From NCBI RefSeq assembly GCF_009914765.1, contig NZ_WYDS01000004.1, positions 129,124-193,123 of the forward strand: a stretch of DNA of 64,000 nt. Direction: 5' to 3'. The DNA comes from Halodesulfovibrio sp. MK-HDV (lineage in GTDB: Bacteria > Desulfobacterota > Desulfovibrionia > Desulfovibrionales > Desulfovibrionaceae). Positions 8,146 to 16,301 of this stretch are shown here, in pieces. A program made the position numbers and the translations under genes. The notes beneath the pieces are model-generated. The model was not told where the DNA came from, made no database searches, and was given only the letters and a program-made list of their open reading frames with translations. Position 1 is the stretch's first letter. The number at the start of each line of letters is the position of its first letter.

Positions 8146-10794
8146 ATGGCGGAAAACGCTCTTTCTAAGGGGTATGAATCCCAAAAAGTTGAAGACCAGT
8201 GGCGCAAGCACTGGGAAGAAAACAACGTGTTCACACCGGATATGGATGCTGAGGGTGATGCATATTCAATTGTCATTCCGCCTCCAAACGTCACCGGTGC
8301 TTTGCACATGGGACATGCTCTTAACCTTACTCTGCAGGATATCCTTTGTCGCTACCAGCGTCAGAAAGGTAAAAAAGTTCTGTGGGTACCGGGTACTGAC
8401 CACGCAGGTATTGCTACTCAGAACGTTGTAGAGCGTAAGCTTGCAACTGAAGGCTTGGGTCGTCACGATCTTGGCCGCGAAAAATTTGTTGAACGTGTAT
8501 GGGAATGGCGCGATGAATATGGCAGCCGTATTCTCAATCAGGTTCGTATGATGGGTGCATCCGTTGACTGGAGCCGTGAACGCTTCACCATGGATGAAGG
8601 TCTTTCTAAAGCTGTTCGTAAAGTTTTTGCAGAACTTCATGATCAGGGACTCATCTACAAAGGTGACTACATCATTAACTGGTGTCCTCGTTGTCATACC
8701 GCTCTTGCTGATGACGAAGTAGATCACTCTGACGAACCGGGTGCGATGCACTACATTAAATACCCGCTCGCAGACGGCTCCGGCGAACTTACCATCGCAA
8801 CAACCCGTCCTGAAACCATGCTTGCGGATACCGCTATTGCTGTTAACCCTGAAGATGATCGTTTCAATCATCTCATCGGTAAAAAAGCGATTCTTCCACT
8901 TGTTGGTCGTGAGCTTGATATTATTGGTGATAGCTACGTAGACATCGAGTTCGGTACAGGTTGTCTTAAAGTTACCCCTGCACATGACCACAATGACTGG
9001 GAACTCGGTCGTAAACACGGTCTTGAGGTTATGAACATCCTGACCGAAGACGGTACTCTTTCCGAAGATACCGGCGAATACGCAGGTCTTACCTGTGCTG
9101 AAGCACGTGTTAAAATCCTCGAAGCATTGAAAGCTGAAGGCTTCCTCGATCGCATCGAAGAGCACGAACACAGCGTTGGTCACTGCTACCGTTGTAAAAC
9201 TATCGTTGAACCGTTTGTTTCAACTCAGTGGTTCGTAGCAATGACTAAACTTGCTCCACGTGCTCGTGCAGCAGTTCCTGAACTTACTCAGATTTTCCCA
9301 GAGTCATGGATCAAGACCTACAACCATTGGCTTGATAACATCCGTGACTGGTGCATCTCCCGTCAGATCTGGTGGGGACACCGTATTCCGGCATGGACAT
9401 GTCAGGATTGTGGCGAGCTTATCGTAGCAGCGGAAGATCCAACCAGTTGTAAATGTGGTTCCAAGAATATCGTACAGGACGAAGACGTTCTCGATACTTG
9501 GTTCTCTTCAGCTCTTTGGCCGTTTACTACCATGGGCTGGCCTGACAAAACAAAAGAGCTCGATACATTCTACCCGACTTCCGTACTCGTTACTGGTTTC
9601 GATATTCTCTTCTTCTGGGTTGCCCGTATGATGATGATGGGTCTGCACTTTATGGACGAAGTTCCGTTCCATCATGTGTACATTCATGCTCTTGTACGTG
9701 ACGAACAGGGCAAGAAAATGTCCAAATCAACAGGTAACGTTATCGATCCTGTTGAAATGATCGACAAATACGGTTGTGACTCCCTGCGCTTTACTCTGAC
9801 TTCATTCGCAGCAATGGGTCGTGATATTAAATTGTCCGAGCAGCGCATTGATGGGTACCGTAACTTCAGTAACAAAATTTGGAACGCAGCTCGCTTCGCG
9901 TTGATGAACCTTCCGGAAGAAAAGCCTAAGACTTTTGCTTTCAATGAAATCGACGGCGTACATCACCGTTGGATTCTTTCCCGTCTTGAAACTGTGAAGA
10001 AAGATATGGATCACGCTATTACTAGCTACCATTTCAACGAATCTGCACAGATCATGTACAAGTTCATCTGGAACGAGTTCTGTGACTGGTACCTCGAGCT
10101 TATCAAACCTGACATGCGTGCAGGCGGCGAACGTGCAGAAAAAGCACAGTTTGTACTCTGGACTGTGTTGCAGGAAATGATGGTTATTCTTCACCCGATT
10201 ATGCCTTTCATCACCGCAGAGGTATGGAGCGTATTACCGGGTATCGAGAACAAAGATATCGCAACCGTATTGTACCCAGAAATGCGTCCTGCCTGTGAAA
10301 GCCCAGTGGCTGAAACAGCAATGACACTTATTCAGGAAACAATCGTTGCAGTACGTACCATTAAAGCAGAGCTGAACGTTGCTCCACAGACTCGCCTCAA
10401 CGTGCTTATCCGCACAGCTTCCCGTGAAGCAAACGCGTTGTACGAAGAATCTATGGAAGTAATGCAGGCTCTCGCCCGTCTTGAAAACGTTGAACTCGGC
10501 GCAGACGTTGAAGCACCAAAAGCTTCTGCTTCCAGCATTGTTCAGGGTAACGAAGTTATCGTACCTCTCGAAGGTCTCGTAAACTTTGAAGACGAACTTG
10601 CCCGACTCGATAAAGAGCTCGGTAAAGTTGAAAAAGATCTTAAGCAGGCTTCCGGTAAGCTGCGTAACGAAAGCTTCGTTAACAACGCTCCGGCTGCTAT
10701 TGTTGAAAAAGAGAAAGCTCGCGCTGCTGAACTTGCAGATACACAGCAGAAATTGCTTAAGCTTCAGAAGCGTCTTGTTGACGCAATGGGCTAG
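8146..10794 (+). CDS. valS: Valyl-tRNA synthetase
   Basis: This enzyme charges tRNA-Val and edits mischarged threonine. At 882 aa it has the normal bacterial length. The class I signatures are both clear: HMGH at residues 54-57 (HIGH motif) and KMSKS at 524-528. The CP1 editing domain lies between them. Cys-pair motifs (CPRCH, CYRCK, CQDC with CKCG) suggest structural zinc sites. The C-terminal 70 residues are the Lys/Glu-rich coiled coil that grips the tRNA. GGAG precedes the ATG. No T-box or other leader was recognised. Confidence 0.98.
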   Translation: MAENALSKGYESQKVEDQWRKHWEENNVFTPDMDAEGDAYSIVIPPPNVTGALHMGHALNLTLQDILCRYQRQKGKKVLWVPGTDHAGIATQNVVERKLATEGLGRHDLGREKFVERVWEWRDEYGSRILNQVRMMGASVDWSRERFTMDEGLSKAVRKVFAELHDQGLIYKGDYIINWCPRCHTALADDEVDHSDEPGAMHYIKYPLADGSGELTIATTRPETMLADTAIAVNPEDDRFNHLIGKKAILPLVGRELDIIGDSYVDIEFGTGCLKVTPAHDHNDWELGRKHGLEVMNILTEDGTLSEDTGEYAGLTCAEARVKILEALKAEGFLDRIEEHEHSVGHCYRCKTIVEPFVSTQWFVAMTKLAPRARAAVPELTQIFPESWIKTYNHWLDNIRDWCISRQIWWGHRIPAWTCQDCGELIVAAEDPTSCKCGSKNIVQDEDVLDTWFSSALWPFTTMGWPDKTKELDTFYPTSVLVTGFDILFFWVARMMMMGLHFMDEVPFHHVYIHALVRDEQGKKMSKSTGNVIDPVEMIDKYGCDSLRFTLTSFAAMGRDIKLSEQRIDGYRNFSNKIWNAARFALMNLPEEKPKTFAFNEIDGVHHRWILSRLETVKKDMDHAITSYHFNESAQIMYKFIWNEFCDWYLELIKPDMRAGGERAEKAQFVLWTVLQEMMVILHPIMPFITAEVWSVLPGIENKDIATVLYPEMRPACESPVAETAMTLIQETIVAVRTIKAELNVAPQTRLNVLIRTASREANALYEESMEVMQALARLENVELGADVEAPKASASSIVQGNEVIVPLEGLVNFEDELARLDKELGKVEKDLKQASGKLRNESFVNNAPAAIVEKEKARAAELADTQQKLLKLQKRLVDAMG

Positions 10795-10860
10795 CAACAA
10801 GTTAAGCGTTAAGCTGATAACTCGATAGAACAGTTGGAGTAAAAGTTAGCCTGCGGCGCT

Positions 10861-10915
10861 TTTGTCTCCGACGGGCAGGGGAGATAATCCCCTCTGCACC
10901 CCCTGATAGGCGAGA
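10861..10915. repeat. GC-rich intergenic repeat, inverted copy
   Basis: It begins with TTTGTCTCCGACGGGCAGGG and contains AGGGGAGATAATCCCCT. It is in the opposite orientation to the copy at 11028 and shares its CGGAGNCAAA end module. Confidence 0.5.
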
Positions 10916-11027
10916 GATAGTATGTGAAAGCCGACATTATGGCTTTGCAACGTATTAACTGTCTGGATGGGGAGTAAACATCAACGTTTGCGTGTTAACG
11001 AATTTTGAATAAAAAGCGTTAATAATC

Positions 11028-11100
11028 CGCGGTCAAGGGGGCGTCCCCCTTGCGGGTGCAGGGCAGAGCCCTTGCCCCTCGGCGAGCCGCCGGAGGCAAA
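11028..11100. repeat. GC-rich intergenic repeat, reference copy
   Basis: The first 50 bases (CGCGGTCAAGGGGGCGTCCC through GAGCCCTTGCCC) recur exactly at 57411-57460. The copy ends in GCCGCCGGAGGCAAA. The inner GGGGGCGTCCCCC can fold into a tight hairpin. Confidence 0.85.
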
Positions 11101-11137
11101 CAACTGTGTTGTTCCATCAAGTAAGATAAAGTTATTA

Positions 11138-11182
11138 TCAGGGAACCGGAGGTAACTCCGGTTCCTGATTATTACCGGAGGA
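11138..11182 (+). promoter_or_regulatory. Leader hairpin and possible ribosome-site switch of cobA-hemD
   Basis: AACCGGAG (11144-11151) pairs with CTCCGGTT (11156-11163) around a GTAA loop, extended to about 13 bp with one bulge. The same ACTCCGGT can instead pair with ACCGGAG at 11174-11180, which is the ribosome binding site of cobA-hemD. The two folds exclude each other, which suggests control of translation. No ligand domain was recognised. Confidence 0.5.
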
Positions 11183-11185
11183 ATG

Positions 11186-12691
11186 ATGAAAGTTTACCTT
11201 ATCGGTGCTGGCCCGGGCGATCCCGGCCTGCTGACAATTAAAGGCCGTGATATTCTGAGCACAGCAGATGTTATCGTGTATGACTATCTTGCAAACGCTG
11301 AATTTCTTTCTTACGCAAAGCCAGAAGCCGAAATTATTTACGTAGGCAAAAAAGGCGGCGACCACACATTAAGTCAGGAAGGCATCAACCAGCTTATCGT
11401 TGGTAAAGCGAAAGAGGGTAAGTCTGTTGCTCGTCTTAAAGGCGGCGACCCGTACATGTTCGGTCGTGGTGGCGAAGAAGCTCAAGAGCTGCTTGCTGCT
11501 GGCGTACCGTTTGAAGAAGTACCGGGCATTACTTCCGCTATTGCAGGTCCTGCATATGCTGGTATCCCGCTTACTCACCGTGACTATGCTTCCTCCGTGT
11601 CCTTTGTTACCGGTCACGAAAATCCAGACAAGCCAGGCTCTTCCCATAACTGGAAAGCTCTTGCTACCGGCACATCCACTCTCGTGTTCTTTATGGGCAT
11701 GAAGAATCTGCCGCATATTTCTAAGCAGCTCATCGAAAACGGTATGGACCCTGAAACTCCGGCAGCACTCGTGCACTGGGGTACAACAGCGAAGCACCGT
11801 TCTATGGCTGCAACCATCGCAACGCTTCCAGAAGAAGGCGTAAAGCAGGGCTTTACTTCTCCTTCTCTCATCGTTGTAGGTAACGTAGTTAAGCTTCGTG
11901 ATGAGCTTAACTGGTTCGAACAGCTTCCACTGCGCGGTAAAGGCGTAGTAGTAACTCGTGCTCGTGAGCAGGCAAGCGGTATGGCAAAATCCCTTACTCA
12001 GCTTGGCGCTAATGTAATCCAGTTCCCTACTATTAAAATTGACCCGCTTGAAGATTACAGCGAAGTGCACACAGCAATTAAATCCCTTAGCGAATACGAG
12101 TGGGTTATCTTCACTTCCGTTAATGGCGTAAAACACTTCTGGAACCAGCTTGCAGAGCTCGGACTCGATACCCGTGCTCTTGGTGTCAGCAAGATTGCTG
12201 CAATCGGCCCTGCAACAGCGGAAATTCTACGCGAAAAAGGTATTGAGCCTGATTTCGTTCCAGAAAAATACGTTGCTGAAGGCGTTGTAAAAGGACTTCT
12301 CGAACGCGGCATGGACGGCAGCAAGATTCTGCTTCCACGCGCTAAAGTTGCTCGTGAAGTGCTTCCTGAAGAACTCCGCAAAGCTGGCGCACAGGTAGAT
12401 ATTCTTCCTGTATACGAAACCAAGCCAGCAGGCGAACAGCGCGAAGAAGTGCTCGAACTCATCAAGAATGGTGGGCTTTCCTGCGTAACTTTCGGCTCTT
12501 CATCTACTGTTGAAAACTTCTTTGACCTTGTGTCTCCTGAGCTTGTAAAAGAACATCGAGCCAACGTGAAGCTTGCTTCCATTGGTCCGATTACTACCAA
12601 AACACTTGAGCAGTTTGGCTTTACTCCGGATATTGAACCGGAAGATTACACCATCCCTGCACTCGTGGATCAGTTAGTCGAAAAGCTGTAG
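11186..12691 (+). CDS. cobA-hemD: Fused uroporphyrinogen-III C-methyltransferase / uroporphyrinogen-III synthase
   Basis: The product makes uroporphyrinogen III and methylates it twice to precorrin-2, the branch point to sirohaem, to haem by the sirohaem-dependent route, and to cobalamin. The first half (about residues 1-240) is SUMT: VYLIGAGPGDPGLLTIKG, then GGDPYMFGRGGEE and a PGITSA segment. The second half (about 250-500) is HemD-like. The fusion is known from Desulfovibrio. Two adjacent ATGs exist (11183 and 11186). GGAGG at 11177-11181 is too close to the first, so the second is chosen, giving 501 aa. Confidence 0.95.
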   Translation: MKVYLIGAGPGDPGLLTIKGRDILSTADVIVYDYLANAEFLSYAKPEAEIIYVGKKGGDHTLSQEGINQLIVGKAKEGKSVARLKGGDPYMFGRGGEEAQELLAAGVPFEEVPGITSAIAGPAYAGIPLTHRDYASSVSFVTGHENPDKPGSSHNWKALATGTSTLVFFMGMKNLPHISKQLIENGMDPETPAALVHWGTTAKHRSMAATIATLPEEGVKQGFTSPSLIVVGNVVKLRDELNWFEQLPLRGKGVVVTRAREQASGMAKSLTQLGANVIQFPTIKIDPLEDYSEVHTAIKSLSEYEWVIFTSVNGVKHFWNQLAELGLDTRALGVSKIAAIGPATAEILREKGIEPDFVPEKYVAEGVVKGLLERGMDGSKILLPRAKVAREVLPEELRKAGAQVDILPVYETKPAGEQREEVLELIKNGGLSCVTFGSSSTVENFFDLVSPELVKEHRANVKLASIGPITTKTLEQFGFTPDIEPEDYTIPALVDQLVEKL

Positions 12692-12709
12692 AAAAGTTTT
12701 TTGCTGGGT

Positions 12710-12788
12710 TTTGCCTCCGGCGGCTGGGCTGAAACTTTTTGGAAAAAGTTTCCCCCAGACCCCCTTCAAAAACTTTTATTAGCGAGGC
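12710..12788. repeat. Second-type intergenic repeat with hairpin
   Basis: It starts TTTGCCTCCGGCGGCTGGGC, contains the perfect hairpin GAAACTTTTT-GG-AAAAAGTTTC (12731-12752 region), and ends in AACTTTTATTAGCGAGGC. That end recurs inverted at 14164-14182. The CCTCCGGCGGC module links it to the GC-rich repeats. Confidence 0.65.
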
Positions 12789-12937
12789 TTGCACGTTTTC
12801 TATGCACCTCGCGGCTTATACCTCACTACCTTTCGGGGCAATGTGAGGGGATTCTTACAGATGAGAACTGATATTTGGGTGAGATTCTTATGCCTCGTCA
12901 CCTTTTGTTAGGTTGGTGTGGCACGATATGATTATAG

Positions 12938-12974
12938 AAAGAGGATAGAGCGTTTGCTCTGTCCTCTTTTTTTG
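12938..12974 (+). terminator. Terminator downstream of cobA-hemD
   Basis: A 12-bp stem AGAGGATAGAGC/GCTCTGTCCTCT with a GTTT loop runs into TTTTTTT. It lies about 250 bases after the cobA-hemD stop, beyond the repeat. Confidence 0.8.
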
Positions 12975-13081
12975 TGTTTTCTAGAAGGTGCAAATTATCA
13001 AAGAATAAAACGGTGAGAGTAATTACCCTACATAGCTGAAATCATATTTAAAAATTAGTATGTTTTAGCGAAGGGGTAAGG

Positions 13082-14036
13082 ATGACTTTTACACCGAAAA
13101 AGCGAGTGCTGGTAACTGGTGGGGCAGGTTTTCTAGGAGCGCATTTATGCAAGCGGTTATTGGAAAAGCAATGCGAAGTTGTATGCGTGGACAACTTCTT
13201 TACTGGAACAAAAGAGAATATTGTTCACTTAATGGAAGATCCGTATTTCGAATTACTCCGGCACGACATAACATTTCCGCTCTATGTTGAAGTTGATGAG
13301 ATTTACAACTTAGCATGTCCGGCATCACCCGTTCATTATCAATATGACCCTGTGCAGACCGTGAAGACAAGCGTTCATGGTTCGATAAATATGTTGGGTT
13401 TGGCAAAACGAACAGGCGCTAAAATATTTCAAGCCTCGACTTCGGAAGTGTATGGCGACCCAGAAGTTCATCCGCAAACAGAAGATTACTGGGGCAGAGT
13501 AAATCCTAAAGGCGTACGTTCTTGCTATGATGAAGGTAAGCGTTGTGCTGAAACACTCTTTTTTTGATTACCAGCGCCAGTATGATGTCCGAATTAAGGT
13601 GGCTCGACTCTTTAATACATATGGCCCGCAAATGCATCCAAATGACGGGCGTGTTGTTTCAAACTTCATTATTCAAGCCCTTAAGGAAGAGCCTGTAACT
13701 ATCTATGGTGATGGAACGCAGACTCGTTCGTTTTGCTTTGTAGATGACTTGGTGGAAGGAATTCTCCGTCTTATGGATAGGACTGAAGATTCATTCGGCG
13801 GCCCTGTTAATTTAGGTAATCCGCATGAAATGACTATTCGTGAGCTTGCAGAAAAAGTTATTGCCCTCACCAATTCCAACTCGGTTCTTAAGTTTAAATT
13901 ACTTCCGCACGATGATCCAAAGCAACGTATGCCGGATATCAGTCTTGCCCGTGAAAAGCTGAATTGGTCACCAGTAACAACTCTTGAAGATGGGTTGAAG
14001 AAGACTATTGAATATTTCAAAAAGAAAAAAGAATGA
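13082..14036 (+). pseudogene. UDP-glucuronate decarboxylase-type sugar epimerase, frameshifted
   Basis: Two overlapping frames, 13082-13567 and 13527-14036, together encode one NAD-dependent epimerase/dehydratase of about 317 aa, the usual length of UDP-xylose synthase. The first frame has the [10 protein letters not shown] nucleotide-binding motif and ends inside the active-site region ([15 protein letters not shown]). The catalytic YDEGKR motif is intact. The second frame continues with FDYQRQYDV and [18 protein letters not shown]. The break is a run of seven Ts at 13559-13565; six Ts would restore one frame. AGGGGT precedes the start. It may be a real mutation, slippage, or a sequencing error. 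Confidence 0.88.
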
Positions 14037-14078
14037 GCTAGCTATCGCTCTCTATTTGTTTTTCACTTATCGAAAAAG

Positions 14079-14108
14079 AAAAGGGTCGTCCTACAGGACG
14101 ACCCTTTT
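14079..14108 (+). terminator. Terminator of the decarboxylase gene
   Basis: A 13-bp stem AAAAGGGTCGTCC with a TACA loop is followed by a T-rich tail, 40 bases past the stop codon. Confidence 0.85.
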
Positions 14109-14129
14109 CTAATTATGAAAGGTAGTGAT

Positions 14130-14290
14130 GAATAAGCCGCGAGGCTTAAAAAGAAACGTGCTGGCCTCGCTAATAAAAGTCTTTGGAGATTTTTAAGAAC
14201 CCTTTCTACAGAAAGGTTCTTAAAGCCCCGCTGGCAAGCGCCGTCGGAGACATCCCGAAAGCAGCTCCCTGTAAGCGCCGCTGGATACAT
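14130..14290. repeat. Intergenic repeat cluster before cysE
   Basis: It holds GCCTCGCTAATAAAAGT, the inverse of the end of the 12710-12788 repeat. It also holds a hairpin of about 14 bp near 14191-14224 (TTTAAGAACC...GGTTCTTAAA) and GCGCCGTCGGAGACA, related to the end of the GC-rich repeats. No gene is present. It lies downstream of two converging genes. Confidence 0.55.
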
Positions 14291-14316
14291 ATCGAAGGCA
14301 GGTTAGAGAAAACTTA

Positions 14317-15264
14317 TTAGTTTTCACCCACAAGTTTTTCTTCACCTTTCGGCTTGGTTGAGCGCGATTGAACCACTTTAGAGCTTGGAGCTACGTCGTG
14401 CGTAATCCAGACGTTACCGCCGATCATGGTGTCGTGTCCGATGGTGATGCGACCGAGTACTGTTGCCCCTGCGTAGACTGTAACGTTGTCTTCAAGGATT
14501 GGGTGGCGCAGGTTGCCTTTTACGAGCAATCCTTCTGTATCTTTAGGGAAGGATAGCGCACCGAGGGTTACACCCTGATAGAGACGACAGCCTTTGCCGA
14601 TGATGCAAGTTTCGCCGATTACAACACCTGTGCCGTGGTCGATGAAGAATTCTTCGTCGATTTGTGCTCCCGGGTGAATGTCGATTCCGGTGTTGGAATG
14701 CGCCATTTCACTAATAATACGGGGAATGATCGGTACTTCAAGACCGTACAGCTCATGCGCAATACGGTGATGGATCATTGCTGTTATGGACGGGTAGCAA
14801 AAGATGGTTTCACCCGGAGTTTTAGCCGCGGGGTCACCTTCAAATGCTGCTTTAACGTCAGAAGCAAGGAGCCTGCGCAGCTTTGGTAGAGCCTGTAAAA
14901 ATTTCATTGCTGTGTCACGGGAATGTGCTTCGCAATCTTTGCATTCATCAGCAAACTCAGCGCAAATGAAGCAGCCGCCACGTTTAATTTGTTCTGCAAG
15001 TATTCTATAGATAGAATCGAGATTTGCAGCCAGATGATAACGCATAGATTCTATACGTACGGCTTTATCCCCGAAGTAACCGGGGAAAAGGGCTGCCTTG
15101 AGGCGCTCTACTAATTCAAGCAATGCCTCTGTTGAAGGCATTGGTGCATCGTGTTTGGAACGATGGTATACCGCAGCGTAAGATTCTGGAGCGCAAAGCT
15201 CTTCGACTACAGAGTCGAGTTCTGCCATGTTGTGTTGCTCCAGTTCGGCGTGTTTACGTTGCAT
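14317..15264 (-). CDS. cysE: Serine O-acetyltransferase
   Basis: It transfers acetyl from acetyl-CoA to serine, giving O-acetylserine for cysteine synthesis. At 315 aa it has a helical N-terminal half and a C-terminal left-handed beta-helix of hexapeptide repeats. The active-site segments are present: IAHELYG, DIHPGAQIDEEFFIDHGTG, VVIGE and GVTLGA. GGGAG precedes the ATG at 15264. It lies 21 bases after cysK on the same strand, so both enzymes of the pathway are co-transcribed and may form the cysteine synthase complex. Confidence 0.96.
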   Translation of the reverse strand: MQRKHAELEQHNMAELDSVVEELCAPESYAAVYHRSKHDAPMPSTEALLELVERLKAALFPGYFGDKAVRIESMRYHLAANLDSIYRILAEQIKRGGCFICAEFADECKDCEAHSRDTAMKFLQALPKLRRLLASDVKAAFEGDPAAKTPGETIFCYPSITAMIHHRIAHELYGLEVPIIPRIISEMAHSNTGIDIHPGAQIDEEFFIDHGTGVVIGETCIIGKGCRLYQGVTLGALSFPKDTEGLLVKGNLRHPILEDNVTVYAGATVLGRITIGHDTMIGGNVWITHDVAPSSKVVQSRSTKPKGEEKLVGEN

Positions 15265-15285
15265 GTGGTCTCCCTTGCGAGTTTG

Positions 15286-16215
15286 CTAGTCAGCTTCTGT
15301 AAAAAGCGGGGTTGAAAGGTAACGCTCTGCAGTGTCGCAGATGATAAAGACAATGCGTTTCCCTTTGTTTTCAGGTCGATTGGCAAGTTGTAGCGCTGCG
15401 TATGCATTTGCACCGGAAGAGATGCCACACATAATGCCTTCTTCTTTCATAAGGCGACGTGCCATAACGAGGGCATCTTCGTTGGTAACGCGAATGATTT
15501 CATCAATTACGCTTCTGTCGAGAATTTCCGGTATAAACCCTGCGCCGATACCTTGAATGGCATGTGGCCCCGGGGTGCCACCGGAAAGAATAGGTGATGC
15601 GTCTGGTTCAACAGCGATGCATTTAATTTTTTTATTGTGCTTTTTAAGAACAGAACCGACGCCGGTGATTGTGCCGCCTGTTCCAACGCCTGCAACGAAG
15701 ATGTCGATATGACCGTCTGTGTCTTCAAGAATTTCTTTGGCAGTTGTTCTACGATGAATTTCCGGATTCGCTTCGTTCGCAAATTGCTGAAGATGGATGG
15801 CGTTCGGGTTTTCTTCTGTAATGCGTTTTGCTTCTTCCACTGCACCTTTCATACCTTGGGTGGCAGGGGTCAGGATGAGTTTTGCGCCAAAGCCTTTGAG
15901 GAGTGCTCTGCGTTCTTTACTCATGGATTCCGGCATAGTGAGAATAAGCGGAAAGCCTTTTACGGCACAGGTGAAAGCAATGCCAATACCGGTGTTGCCG
16001 CTAGTTGCTTCAACAAATACAGTGTTTTCGTTTGTCTGACCGGAATCAATTGCGGTTTGAACCATGTTGTTACCGATGCGGTCTTTAACCGAAAAACATG
16101 GGTTAAGGGATTCCAACTTACCGATAACTTCGGCTTGTACGCCTTCTGCAATGCGGTTGATGCGAACGAGCGGTGTTTTGCCTACAAGGTCGATCATTGA
16201 GTCTGCGATGTTCAT
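15286..16215 (-). CDS. cysK: Cysteine synthase A (O-acetylserine thiol-lyase)
   Basis: A PLP enzyme that makes cysteine from O-acetylserine and sulfide, here well placed to use sulfide from sulfate reduction. 309 aa is standard. Lys44 in NPCFSVKDRIG holds PLP, TSGNTG at 71-76 binds the substrate, and GTGGTITG binds the cofactor phosphate. GAGGT precedes the ATG. It is the first gene of the cysK-cysE pair, isolated from nifS upstream by a strong terminator. Confidence 0.97.
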   Translation of the reverse strand: MNIADSMIDLVGKTPLVRINRIAEGVQAEVIGKLESLNPCFSVKDRIGNNMVQTAIDSGQTNENTVFVEATSGNTGIGIAFTCAVKGFPLILTMPESMSKERRALLKGFGAKLILTPATQGMKGAVEEAKRITEENPNAIHLQQFANEANPEIHRRTTAKEILEDTDGHIDIFVAGVGTGGTITGVGSVLKKHNKKIKCIAVEPDASPILSGGTPGPHAIQGIGAGFIPEILDRSVIDEIIRVTNEDALVMARRLMKEEGIMCGISSGANAYAALQLANRPENKGKRIVFIICDTAERYLSTPLFTEAD

Positions 16216-16243
16216 GTAGTTACCTCATTAGATGAAAAAAAAA

Positions 16244-16275
16244 GGGTCGGACTAACCACGTGTGTTGTCCGACCC
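16244..16275 (-). terminator. Terminator of the nifU-nifS operon
   Basis: GGGTCGGAC and its complement form a 9-bp stem, with possible further pairing inside. On the minus strand it is followed by about ten Ts. Confidence 0.88.
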
Positions 16276-16301
16276 TGAAGTATATATCTTAGGGTCTGCT
16301 A

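Larger units (their letters stand above)
10795..11137. other. Gene-free interval between valS and cobA-hemD with repeats
   Basis: No coding sequence is apparent. The interval contains two GC-rich repeat copies in opposite orientation (10861-10915 and 11028-11100) separated by AT-rich sequence. No clear T-tailed terminator for valS is present, so the repeats may serve that purpose. Confidence 0.5.
12692..13081. other. Gene-free interval between cobA-hemD and the decarboxylase gene
   Basis: It holds the repeat at 12710-12788, a terminator at 12938-12974 and AT-rich sequence before the next gene. No coding sequence is apparent. Confidence 0.55.

Noticed and set aside
8046..8146. T-box leader before valS
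   Set aside because: No T-box core or specifier loop was seen; the region holds only a repeat remnant and AT-rich sequence.
8266..9183. 305-codon minus-strand frame
   Set aside because: It is a shadow of valS in the opposite frame, rich in Cys, Phe and Thr and without a ribosome site.
11369..12136. 255-codon minus-strand frame
   Set aside because: Shadow of cobA-hemD, whose conserved motifs explain the DNA.
12905..12932. TTGTTA-16-TATGAT promoter match
   Set aside because: It points directly into a terminator a few bases later, with no gene or RNA between them.
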